The translations under genes and the position numbers were made by a program. This document shows, piece after piece, positions 23,959 through 31,112 of a stretch of DNA of 64,000 nucleotides; positions within the stretch are counted from its first letter, which is position 1; every line of letters begins with the position of its first letter. The notes under the pieces were generated by a model, which saw only the letters and a program-made list of their open reading frames with translations, did not search any database and was not told where the DNA came from. Origin of the DNA: JBCCDY01 sp039030555 (GTDB lineage Bacteria > Bacteroidota > Bacteroidia > Cytophagales > Cyclobacteriaceae); contig JBCCDY010000003.1 of the NCBI GenBank assembly GCA_039030555.1, forward strand, positions 1 to 64,000, in the 5' to 3' direction.

Positions 23959-25640
23959 AATTTCCATCCTACTAGATTTTCAATTTGAGAAACAGTTTTG
24001 GGCTCATCTTTCAAAGTATCTTTCTTCAGAACTTTTTTTGAAAGAAACTCCATTGCAGGTATCGTCCAGCTTTTACTTTGACTGTCTGTATACTTCTTCA
24101 ACAGGGCGATTTGATAGATATAGGTAAGTTCTCCAAATATTTTCTTTGCCGTAGATTCTAATTGTTCCTGAGCATAATCTTTAGCCTCAAAAAACGAATC
24201 ATTTAGAATCTTCAATCTCATTTTTAGCTCATCTCCGTATTCTACTTCTGAAAGATTATTGATGGTGTCTTCTATTAAGAGCTTAAGCCCTTCCGATTTG
24301 AAGCTGGCTCTTAGCATATCGAGGTACATAATGTTTCCAGCTCCTTCCCAAATGGGTAGAACCATCATATCACGCATAATTTTTGGTATAACCCCGTCTT
24401 CTATGTATCCTATTCCTCCCATAACCTCCATAGATTCACGAACTGCATAAACGCCGTTTTCTGCCGTTTGTCTTTTGAGCATTGGAGTCAGGATTCGTAA
24501 AAGCTCACTACTTCTCTGGTCCCCGGCATCAGCTTGATCCAATAGCCTGATGGCTTCCCAACTCATATAGAAATCTCCCAGATACCCGGAAGCTAATTCA
24601 AAAAATTTATCCCTTATTAAAGCATGTTCAATAGCCATTTTTCCAAACGAAGGTCTATGACAGGCAAACTGATAGGCTTCTATCAAAGCTCTTCGATACC
24701 CTGCCAGTGCGGCTACTGAGTTGTAAAGACGTGATAAGTTGACCATATCGGCCATTATTTTAAAACCCTCTCCCTCCTTTCCAATCAATTTCCCAACAGT
24801 ATCAGTAAGAATGATTTCGGCACTGGCCATCGAACGAACCCCCAACTTGTCTTTTAGACGTATGACGTCCATATAATTTTTAGTGCCATCCGGTTTATTC
24901 GGCTCTATCAGAAAAATAGAAAGGCCTTTGGTTCCAGTCGTTTCCGGACTAGTCCTTGCAAGCGCAAAAATGATCTCTGCATTGGCATTGCTGCAAAACC
25001 ATTTCTCCCCATTTAGATGATAGTACCCATTTCCTATCGATTCAGCTTCTACCAGATTAGTGCCTACATCAGAGCCTCCGGCTTTCTCCGTCAGGAACAT
25101 GGCTCCGGTGAAAAATTCGGAAGCGTTTTCTGTGTAGATGTGTGGAAGTAAACGGTTTTTGTCCTGTTCTTCGGAGTGTCGATCGAGTAAGCGCGCAACT
25201 CCGTCAGTCATACATAAAGGACAGTCTAGACCGATCTCACCCATGGCAAACAGAAAATTGCTAACGAATCCGAGTTGGTGGGTCTCGGACGAAAATTTTT
25301 GTCGAAGTTCCGGTTCCCACTTTACTCTGAACATCTCCGATTCAATGGCGATTTCGGTAAGTCGATGGTAAGCAGGATGGAATTCTATTTTATTAATCTC
25401 TTCCCCGTAAAAATTTCTTTTGATGAGTTTAGGGCTATGTTTATCTGCTTGAAGTGAAAGCTCATCTATTTCACAGGCTAATTGCTCACCAAGCCTATCC
25501 CAGTTTTTCTGGCAGTGTTGCCTTCCCTTTTTGGAGACATACTTCTTTATAAAATGATTTAAAATCAGGTCACTTTTGAACAGGTTTGAGCTTGACTTGA
25601 AAGAATTGGAGAGTACTTGATTTTTATTTTGGGGCTTCAT
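23940..25640 (-). CDS. AidB-like acyl-CoA dehydrogenase family protein
   Basis: A 566-residue flavoprotein, longer than ordinary acyl-CoA dehydrogenases and with the N-terminal extension of the AidB branch (FHPAYHRLTEIAIES near 90-105). The FAD-domain motif is FLTEKAGGSDVGTN (about 175-188), and the C-terminal helical domain has AVRESMEVMGGIGYIEDGVIPKIMRD, with a C-terminal extension of about 120 residues. AidB in E. coli is linked to the alkylation response, but many relatives have unknown substrates. Its stop codon lies in the loop of the terminator shared with hpf. Confidence 0.9.
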   Translation of the reverse strand: MKPQNKNQVLSNSFKSSSNLFKSDLILNHFIKKYVSKKGRQHCQKNWDRLGEQLACEIDELSLQADKHSPKLIKRNFYGEEINKIEFHPAYHRLTEIAIESEMFRVKWEPELRQKFSSETHQLGFVSNFLFAMGEIGLDCPLCMTDGVARLLDRHSEEQDKNRLLPHIYTENASEFFTGAMFLTEKAGGSDVGTNLVEAESIGNGYYHLNGEKWFCSNANAEIIFALARTSPETTGTKGLSIFLIEPNKPDGTKNYMDVIRLKDKLGVRSMASAEIILTDTVGKLIGKEGEGFKIMADMVNLSRLYNSVAALAGYRRALIEAYQFACHRPSFGKMAIEHALIRDKFFELASGYLGDFYMSWEAIRLLDQADAGDQRSSELLRILTPMLKRQTAENGVYAVRESMEVMGGIGYIEDGVIPKIMRDMMVLPIWEGAGNIMYLDMLRASFKSEGLKLLIEDTINNLSEVEYGDELKMRLKILNDSFFEAKDYAQEQLESTAKKIFGELTYIYQIALLKKYTDSQSKSWTIPAMEFLSKKVLKKDTLKDEPKTVSQIENLVGWKLKTPLR

Positions 25641-25671
25641 TTAATTATTGGCAATGATAATTCGAAAATAT

Positions 25672-26313
25672 TTAATCAAGATCGATTAGATATTCCAAAT
25701 CATGCATGTCTTCAAAAATTTTTACTCCTTCCTGCTTAAGAATATGCTTATTATTCTTATTTGCATAGGCTAGAACATTAAAACTGCCTTGCTTAGCTGC
25801 CCTAATTCCCTCTACACTGTCCTCTATAACCAGACAACTTTCAGGTTTAAACCCCATTTCTTTTGCAGCATGAATAAAGATATCAGGATCAGGTTTCCAG
25901 CTATCGATCTCATAAGAGCTAAACATCTTTCCCTTAAATTTATCGAGGAGATTAGTGGTGTTAAGATTTGCCTCAATTTTACTAAGAGGCCCGCTGGAAG
26001 CGACACAGTATGGGATGGGGATTTTTTCGAGAGCCTTGTGAATTCCATTAATTGGTTTCAGCTCTTTTTTAAAAGCTTCTGAGGTTCGTTTTCTGTACTC
26101 TCCCTCAAATGTCTCAGGTAGTTTTAACTGTCCCTTTTGTTCTATATAATCAAAAGACTTTTTCAGGGCACTACCCGAAAAATTGGTTACAGCAAATTCA
26201 TAGCTTATCTCTACACCTTGACTTTCTGCCATATCAATTAGGGTTTTTATTGAAATTTCCACACTATCTACAAGTACCCCATCGCAATCAAAAATAACGC
26301 AGTTATATTTCAT
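25672..26313 (-). CDS. HAD-family phosphatase / beta-phosphoglucomutase-like
   Basis: A 213-residue cytoplasmic hydrolase. The nucleophile loop FDCDGVLVDS is at about 8-17, the second HAD motif Ser at CVASSGP (about 110), and the Lys and acidic motifs are in SWKPDPDIFI and LVIEDSVEGIRAA. The helical cap between residues 17 and 85 is of the C1 type found in phosphoglycolate phosphatase and beta-phosphoglucomutase. The substrate is not known. It lies 31 nt downstream of the start region of the AidB-like gene in divergent promoter spacing with the SRPBCC gene. Confidence 0.88.
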   Translation of the reverse strand: MKYNCVIFDCDGVLVDSVEISIKTLIDMAESQGVEISYEFAVTNFSGSALKKSFDYIEQKGQLKLPETFEGEYRKRTSEAFKKELKPINGIHKALEKIPIPYCVASSGPLSKIEANLNTTNLLDKFKGKMFSSYEIDSWKPDPDIFIHAAKEMGFKPESCLVIEDSVEGIRAAKQGSFNVLAYANKNNKHILKQEGVKIFEDMHDLEYLIDLD

Positions 26314-26368
26314 GCTTATCTATTACTGACAACATTTAGGTAAATTTTCTGTTCTGATAATCATTGAA

Positions 26369-26857
26369 ATGAAAGTCTATAAACTCAAAAGAACTCAAAA
26401 ATTAAATATCTCGATTAAGGAGGCTTGGGAATTTTTCTCTTCTCCTCTGAACTTAAAAGAAATCACTCCGGAATTTATGCAATTCAATGTCCTAACTGAT
26501 TTAGAGGGCGTGAGAATGTATGAAGGAATGATTATTGAATATACCGTACGGCCTAAGCTGAATATTCCTATTCATTGGGTAACGGAGATTAAAAGTGTTT
26601 CAGAGCCTTATTTCTTTATTGATGAGCAGCGATTTGGCCCTTATAGGTTCTGGCATCACGAGCATCATTTCCAAGAAGTGGATGATGGCGTTATAATGGA
26701 TGATATTGTTCATTATGCTATTCCTTATGGTTTTTTAGGTAGAATAGCAGGAAGTCTGTTCGTTGAGAAAGATGTAAATGATATTTTTGATTATAGATTT
26801 GATGTTCTAGAGAAGAAGTTCAATCAAAAAAAGAAGTCGGAAGCTGTTTTAGTATGA
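26369..26857 (+). CDS. SRPBCC-domain protein in carotenoid gene set
   Basis: A 162-residue protein with the START-like SRPBCC fold: it begins with a strand and helix (LNISIKEAWEFFSSPLNLKEITP), continues with several beta strands including HHEHHFQEVDDGVIMDDIVHY, and ends with a long helix. These proteins bind hydrophobic ligands. The gene overlaps crtZ by 4 nt (ATGA), so it is translationally coupled to carotenoid synthesis and may bind a carotenoid or precursor. That role is inferred from position. Confidence 0.85.
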   Translation: MKVYKLKRTQKLNISIKEAWEFFSSPLNLKEITPEFMQFNVLTDLEGVRMYEGMIIEYTVRPKLNIPIHWVTEIKSVSEPYFFIDEQRFGPYRFWHHEHHFQEVDDGVIMDDIVHYAIPYGFLGRIAGSLFVEKDVNDIFDYRFDVLEKKFNQKKKSEAVLV

Positions 26858-27312
26858 TCTGGTTTAATTTAATCATCGTTTTTACCACTTTCTGGTTTAT
26901 GGAATTCATGGCGTGGTTTACTCACAAATACGTGATGCATGGATTCCTATGGTCTTTACATAAAGACCATCATCAAAAGGAACCAGGGTTCTTCGAAAAA
27001 AATGACTCTTTCTTCCTGATTTTTGCGATTCCAAGCTCGTTACTAATGTTTTTTGGAAGCTATCAGTCTTTGGATTACAGATTCTGGATCGGTACCGGAA
27101 TACTTCTTTATGGAATAGCTTATTTTCTGGTGCATGAAGTTTTGATCCATAAGCGTTTCAAATGGTTCAAGAAAACCAACAACATATATCTAAAAGCGAT
27201 AAGAAGAGCACATCATATACATCACAAGCATTTAGGAAAAAAGAAGGGAGAAAACTTCGGAATGCTCATTGTTCCTTTGCGTTTTTTTAAGGAAGTCATT
27301 CAATCCAGTTGA
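26854..27312 (+). CDS. crtZ: Beta-carotene hydroxylase
   Basis: A 152-residue integral membrane protein of the fatty-acid hydroxylase family. The histidine clusters that bind the di-iron centre are visible: HKYVMH (about 24-29), HKDHH (about 36-40), HEVLIHKRFK (near 98) and HHIHHKH (near 123-129). About three to four membrane segments alternate with them. It converts beta-carotene to zeaxanthin. It overlaps the SRPBCC gene (ATGA) and the cyclase gene (TTGA), a tight three-gene unit. No phytoene synthase or desaturase is in the window. Confidence 0.93.
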   Translation: MIWFNLIIVFTTFWFMEFMAWFTHKYVMHGFLWSLHKDHHQKEPGFFEKNDSFFLIFAIPSSLLMFFGSYQSLDYRFWIGTGILLYGIAYFLVHEVLIHKRFKWFKKTNNIYLKAIRRAHHIHHKHLGKKKGENFGMLIVPLRFFKEVIQSS

Positions 27313-28028
27313 TTTTGGAGCCTTACTATTACCTCTTGCTGGATTTATTTACTATTTCATTCCCATTGGTTAGAAGTTTTGAGCATAGGATTCAATATGC
27401 CAGGAAATGGAAAGCTCTTTTTCCAGCCATCTTGATTACGGGCGCTTTCTTCGTGATTTGGGATGTTGTTTTTACGGCCCGAGGTGTTTGGGGATTTAAC
27501 AGCCGATACTTAATAGGAACCGATATTATTAACCTTCCATTAGAAGAATGGCTCTTCTTTATAGTAGTTCCGTTTTCTTGTGTATTCATTTATGAATGTG
27601 TAAAGTATTTCAAAAAGCCTGAACTCTGGCCCAAAACAGGTAGGCGAATAGGGCTGGCTTTAGCCATTTTTCTTCTGGTTATTGGAATACTGAATATCGG
27701 TAAAGCTTATACATCTTTTACTTTTTTGGCACTTGCAGCTTTTTTATTGATGCATGTCTTTGTTTTCAAAAGTCAATATTTGGGGACATTTTTCTTTTCG
27801 TACTCATTAATCCTAATTCCTTTTTTAATGATTAATGGAATCCTTACGGGATCTTTTATTGAAGGTGAAATTGTTTGGTATAACGACGCCGAGAATCTTG
27901 GAATACGAATATTCACGATTCCTATAGAAGACACCTTTTATGGAATGCTCTTGATTCTAATGAACGTTTCGATTTATGAGAATATCATGGATTATTTCTC
28001 AGCCAAGAAACGAGTGTTATCAAACTAA
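27309..28028 (+). CDS. Lycopene beta-cyclase, fused CrtYcd type
   Basis: A 239-residue membrane protein with two homologous lycopene-cyclase halves. Each half ends its first long segment with a Pro-x-Glu motif: PLEEWLFF (about 76) and PIEDTFYG (about 207). It has about six to seven membrane segments. It closes the ends of lycopene to beta-carotene, the substrate of the preceding hydroxylase. The start is a TTG overlapping the crtZ stop (TTGA). A repeat with AATCCCCC begins at its stop codon, so the element at 28027-28087 directly abuts the gene. Confidence 0.9.
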   Translation: MILEPYYYLLLDLFTISFPLVRSFEHRIQYARKWKALFPAILITGAFFVIWDVVFTARGVWGFNSRYLIGTDIINLPLEEWLFFIVVPFSCVFIYECVKYFKKPELWPKTGRRIGLALAIFLLVIGILNIGKAYTSFTFLALAAFLLMHVFVFKSQYLGTFFFSYSLILIPFLMINGILTGSFIEGEIVWYNDAENLGIRIFTIPIEDTFYGMLLILMNVSIYENIMDYFSAKKRVLSN

Positions 28029-28087
28029 TCCCCCGATCCAAAGCTTTAAAGCTTTGGATCACCCCCTTTTTACAAAAAGGGGGATTC
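28027..28087. repeat. Solo A element (hairpin pair) after the lycopene cyclase gene
   Basis: Starts AATCCCCC and ends GGGGGATT. Inside are a perfect 26-nt palindrome at 28035-28060 (arm GATCCAAAGC) and a second hairpin, CCCCCTTTTT (28062-28071) with AAAAAGGGGG (28074-28083). The same element occurs at 28636-28689 and 29271-29324, at the ends of the two DUF559 genes. Confidence 0.85.
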
Positions 28088-28198
28088 TGTATTTTGAAAG
28101 CCTATCTCAAACAATTACCTCATTTTTATTTAGTGGTTATTTTCTCTCAAAAATCAACTCTAAGCTTTGTTTCTCTTTAGATTCTATACAGATGTCAA
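28088..28198. repeat. Spacer resembling the 3' end of the gene at 29385
   Basis: This stretch aligns with 29326-29410, including GAAAGCCTATC, then TCAAAAATCAA and TAAGCT in the same order. At the second site this sequence runs into the last codons of the TonB-like gene (minus strand). Here no gene is present, so it appears to be a decayed copy of that gene's end. Confidence 0.6.
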
Positions 28199-28235
28199 TG
28201 ATTCCCCCTTTTCGGAAAGGGGGTCAGGGGGATTT
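28199..28235. repeat. B element before the first DUF559 gene
   Basis: CCCCCTTT (28204-28211) pairs with AAAGGGGG (28216-28223), then TCA and a second GGGGGATTT (28227-28235). The 5' CCCCC can pair with either G-run, giving two alternative hairpins. The same layout is at 28828-28859. Confidence 0.8.
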
Positions 28236-28262
28236 CATAACTTATAGTTCTATTTACAAATC

Positions 28263-28655
28263 ATGTACTTTCTTGCTTACAATAGAAATTTAAAGGAATT
28301 TTCACGCTATTTACGTAACAGCAGTACTCTTTCTGAAGTGCTGCTCTGGCAGGAGTTGCGTGCGAGTCAGTTAAAAGGATATGCATTCAATAGACAAAAA
28401 ACACTCGGAAGATACATTGTAGATTTTTATTGCAAGAGACTAAACCTCGTTATAGAAATCGATGAAGAAAGCCATCATCATGATTTAGCCCCCTTAAAGG
28501 ATAAAAAGCGTCAAATGGCATTGGAGGATTTAGGCCTTTCATTTTTACGCTTTGATGATGGTGATGTCAAACACCAGATGCATCATGTGCTAAATACCAT
28601 TATTCAGTTTATAGAAAGATGGGAGAACGACAAATCCCCCGATCTAAAACTCTAA
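28263..28655 (+). CDS. DUF559 (VSR-like) endonuclease-domain protein, copy 1
   Basis: A 130-residue protein of the DUF559 family, which has the PD-(D/E)XK nuclease fold related to very-short-patch-repair endonucleases. Core positions: GRYIVDFYCKRL (Asp54), LVIEID (Glu65, Asp67) and ESHHH (His71). The family usually has Gly after EID; here residue 68 is Glu, while copy 2 has Gly. The two copies differ at about 23 of 130 positions, clustered at 68-104. The stop codon lies in the centre of the following palindrome. The B element upstream and A element downstream mark it as a repeat-bounded unit. Confidence 0.9.
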   Translation: MYFLAYNRNLKEFSRYLRNSSTLSEVLLWQELRASQLKGYAFNRQKTLGRYIVDFYCKRLNLVIEIDEESHHHDLAPLKDKKRQMALEDLGLSFLRFDDGDVKHQMHHVLNTIIQFIERWENDKSPDLKL

Positions 28656-28689
28656 AGTTTTAGATCACCCCCTTTGGAAAAGGGGGATT
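28636..28689. repeat. A element overlapping the end of DUF559 copy 1
   Basis: A 26-nt element at 28641-28666 with arms GATCTAAAAC / GTTTTAGATC, then CCCCCTTT (28668-28675) with AAAGGGGG (28679-28686) and ATT. The last codons and the stop of the DUF559 gene are inside it. Its stem differs from the copy at 28035 by compensated base changes. Confidence 0.85.
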
Positions 28690-28739
28690 CATTTCTTCGA
28701 CAACCTCATCAGAATTTCAGTCTTCAAGTCTTCAAATTC
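28689..28739 (-). pseudogene. Possible orphan 3' gene end in the spacer
   Basis: On the minus strand an in-frame stretch reads EFEDLKTEILMRLSKK and a stop, with a stop codon directly upstream. It looks like the C-terminal helix of a real protein without its body. It is short, so chance cannot be excluded. Confidence 0.25.
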
Positions 28740-28827
28740 TTAACGTTTGTATAAAAGGAGAATTGATAACTGTTTAGAATCCTATCCCTGTGATGAACTT
28801 AAATTTATCATCAACTTTTTCATTACA

Positions 28828-28859
28828 ATTCCCCCTTTTTAAGGGGGTTAGGGGGATTT
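28828..28859. repeat. B element before the second DUF559 gene
   Basis: CCCCCTT (28831-28837) pairs with AAGGGGG (28841-28847), then TTA and a second GGGGGATTT (28851-28859). Same plan as the B element at 28199, including the mutually exclusive pairing. Confidence 0.8.
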
Positions 28860-28897
28860 TTATGTAGTTTTAAACTATTGGGTCAGTTAAATTTTAA

Positions 28898-29290
28898 ATG
28901 TACTTTCTTCCTTACAATAAGAATCTAAAGGAATTTTCAAGGTACTTGCGAAATAACAGCACGCTTTCAGAAGTATTGCTTTGGCAAGAACTGCGAGCAA
29001 GTCAGTTAAAAGGATATGCATTCAATACACAAAAACCACTCGGAAGATACATTGTAGATTTTTATTGCAAGAGACTAAATCTCGTTATAGAAATCGATGG
29101 AGAAAGCCATTATCATAACTTAACCCAAATAAAGGATACAAGTCGTCAAAAAATACTTGAAGGTTTTGGATTGTCCTTTTTACGGTTCGATGATATTGAT
29201 ATCAAACGCCAAATGCATCATGTGTTAAATACCATTGTTCAGTTTATAGAAAGATGGGAGAACGACAAATCCCCCGATCCAAAGTTTTAA
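28898..29290 (+). CDS. DUF559 (VSR-like) endonuclease-domain protein, copy 2
   Basis: A 130-residue protein, about 82 percent identical to copy 1 by direct comparison. The nuclease-like core is intact: Asp54 in YIVDFYC, Glu65 and Asp67 in LVIEIDGESH, His71, with the usual Gly68. Its start is preceded by the B element, and its stop codon (TAA) lies in the centre of the 29276-29301 palindrome. Because this copy keeps the canonical motif, it is the more likely active one. The biological role of DUF559 proteins is not established; a link to repeat spread or DNA repair is conjecture. Confidence 0.92.
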   Translation: MYFLPYNKNLKEFSRYLRNNSTLSEVLLWQELRASQLKGYAFNTQKPLGRYIVDFYCKRLNLVIEIDGESHYHNLTQIKDTSRQKILEGFGLSFLRFDDIDIKRQMHHVLNTIVQFIERWENDKSPDPKF

Positions 29291-29324
29291 AACTTCGGAT
29301 CACCCCCTTTTTTAAAGGGGGATT
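29271..29324. repeat. A element overlapping the end of DUF559 copy 2
   Basis: A palindrome with one mismatch at 29276-29301 (arm GATCCAAAGTTTT), then CCCCCTTT (29303-29310) with AAAGGGGG (29314-29321) and ATT. It ends about 60 nt before the convergent gene at 29385, for which it could also act as a terminator. Confidence 0.85.
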
Positions 29325-29384
29325 GTGCCTATCGAAAGCCTATCGCAAATAATTTCTTGATTTTGATTAATTAGTACCTCTCAA

Positions 29385-30467
29385 TCAAAAATCAATCTTA
29401 AGCTCTACTTCTTTTTTTACGGCAACACCTTCTTGAATAGCTGGGAACCAATTTGGACCTTTCTTAATGAGTCTAATAGCTTCTTTTCCCAAATCTTCCT
29501 TAGTTTCTTCCAGAACTTTGAAGTTGGTTAACTTACTATCATCTTTTACATCAAAACTGATGACTGCATAGTCGCCTTCTCCAACTTGTTTGGCTTTTTT
29601 ATTCTTAGCGATGTATTCTTTTAAGGCATCAAAACCATTGATGGGTGCTGGTTCCCGATCGCCAAAAACAGAAGCCTTTTTAGCTCTCGGGGTAGTCTCT
29701 TTACTTTTTGCCCTTGCAAAACTTTGAGAAGCTCCTGCTGCTTGCTCATTTGTGCTTAAAGCACTTGTTTGAATAGGTCGCCGCTCATCAGCTACTACTT
29801 CTGCCAGTTCAGAAGAAACCACTTCCTCAAAAACCACTTCTGTTATTTCTTCCTCTTCAACAACATCTTCTTCCTGAACACTTAAATCAATAGCCACAAT
29901 CTGTTCTTCCGCTTCTTGCTTTTTTTCTGTTGCGTTGTAAGCTAAGGTTTGATTCTTATTGGTTTTAGGTAATTCTTTTGGCTTTTCTTCAACCGCTTGT
30001 AATGATTTAGATTCGCTCTCAGTTAATTCCAGTTCTTTTATTTCTTCCTCTTTTTCAATTTCTTCTTCGGTTTCAGCTTCTGAGTATTCGTAAGCCAGCT
30101 CATTTTTGCTGTCATCATCTTTTTCAGTTTCTATTAAGGGAGCTTCTGAGAGTTGATTGTTAATTGTATTTCTATTCTGAACATAAAATACCGTTGTGAC
30201 AACAATTAGAACGCTCGCCGCGATACCGGCAAGTAAATACCAGTCGATCCCTTTCTTTTTTTGCTCTATTCTTCTGGAAAGCCGACCGTCTAGATCTTCC
30301 ATACTGCTGGAAAAATCACTGGCCTTTGTATGTTCCAAGCCCTCTAGAGCATCAGATTCGAACTCGGATTCAAGAGCATCTTTTTCAAGCTCATGGCTAT
30401 CCTGATTACTTAAATCTCCTTTTAAGTAATCCTCAAGTTCTTTCCTTCCAATATTTTTCTTATCCAT
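29385..30467 (-). CDS. Membrane anti-sigma-like protein with TonB-like C-terminal domain
   Basis: A 360-residue protein. The cytoplasmic N-terminus (about 1-75) is acidic and helical and includes the ELEDYLKGDLSNQDSHELEK segment typical of Bacteroidota anti-sigma proteins. One membrane segment follows (WYLLAGIAASVLIVVTTVF, about 76-95), then a long low-complexity Glu-rich linker (about 110-270). The last 80 residues (NGFDALKEYIAKNKK, later GPNWFPAIQEG) resemble a TonB C-terminal domain. The ATG at 30467 overlaps the sigma gene stop by 8 nt; a TTG 6 nt upstream is less likely. It is probably the regulator of the paired sigma factor, with a periplasmic domain that may contact an outer-membrane protein. 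Confidence 0.78.
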   Translation of the reverse strand: MDKKNIGRKELEDYLKGDLSNQDSHELEKDALESEFESDALEGLEHTKASDFSSSMEDLDGRLSRRIEQKKKGIDWYLLAGIAASVLIVVTTVFYVQNRNTINNQLSEAPLIETEKDDDSKNELAYEYSEAETEEEIEKEEEIKELELTESESKSLQAVEEKPKELPKTNKNQTLAYNATEKKQEAEEQIVAIDLSVQEEDVVEEEEITEVVFEEVVSSELAEVVADERRPIQTSALSTNEQAAGASQSFARAKSKETTPRAKKASVFGDREPAPINGFDALKEYIAKNKKAKQVGEGDYAVISFDVKDDSKLTNFKVLEETKEDLGKEAIRLIKKGPNWFPAIQEGVAVKKEVELKIDF

Positions 30468-31050
30468 TGCCAACCTCTTCTAATATCTTTTTTAGGTTAC
30501 GTTTACCGTTCTGGATCTGGCTTTTCACCTTTTTCAAATCGAATCCCGTTTCGTCTGAAACCTGTTGATAACTCTTTTTATCCAGATAAAACAGTTCTAT
30601 GCACTTCCTTTGAAGGTCATTCAGCTTTGGAAGTGCCGTTTTGATCAATTCTTCTGTTGTCGAAATTTCACTGTCCTCTTCAATAGGATGCAAAACGTAC
30701 TCACTTTCCATACGATCATGATCAATATTTTGATCAAAAGTATTTCGCTTCTGTTCCCGGAGTGCCATTAAACAATGGTTTTTTGTAACTACGTACAACC
30801 AACTTTTGAAACGATCGACTTTTTGATTTGGCAACTTCTTAATAAGTACTTCAAAAATATTCATGGTTTCATCCTGTGCCTGCTCCTGATTTTTCAGATA
30901 CTTCATACAAACCCCAAATACGAGGTGCATGTATCTTTGATAAAGCTGTCCCAGTATCTCCAAGTCCTCATTTCTTAAGTACAGTTCCAGCATGGATTCA
31001 TCATCCATTTCGTCGTATTGAGCACCTTTTTTATGACTGACCTTCAACAT
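30460..31050 (-). CDS. ECF-type RNA polymerase sigma factor
   Basis: A 196-residue sigma-70-family factor. Region 2 spans about 25-100 (LYQRYMHLVFGVCMKYLKN, then FKSWLYVVTKNHCLMALRE) and region 4 about 135-190, with the helix-turn-helix KKSYQQVSDETGFDLKKVKSQ. It is coupled by an 8-nt overlap to the membrane anti-sigma-like gene. It is divergent from the vWA protein gene at 31113, with a 62-nt gap that must hold both promoters, so the vWA gene is a candidate target. This last point is inference. Confidence 0.92.
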   Translation of the reverse strand: MLKVSHKKGAQYDEMDDESMLELYLRNEDLEILGQLYQRYMHLVFGVCMKYLKNQEQAQDETMNIFEVLIKKLPNQKVDRFKSWLYVVTKNHCLMALREQKRNTFDQNIDHDRMESEYVLHPIEEDSEISTTEELIKTALPKLNDLQRKCIELFYLDKKSYQQVSDETGFDLKKVKSQIQNGKRNLKKILEEVGNG

Positions 31051-31112
31051 TTATAAAATGAATTTATGGAAAATGAATCATCTGTGCATCCTACTGCAAA
31101 AACTTAATAGTT

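Noticed and set aside
27976..28293. A 105-codon plus-strand frame across the end of the cyclase gene and the A element
   Set aside because: It starts inside the cyclase gene in another frame and runs through the repeat; the peptide has no sensible composition.
28199..29325. CRISPR array from the repeated hairpins
   Set aside because: Repeats are few, irregularly spaced, contain genes between them and lack equal spacers or cas genes.
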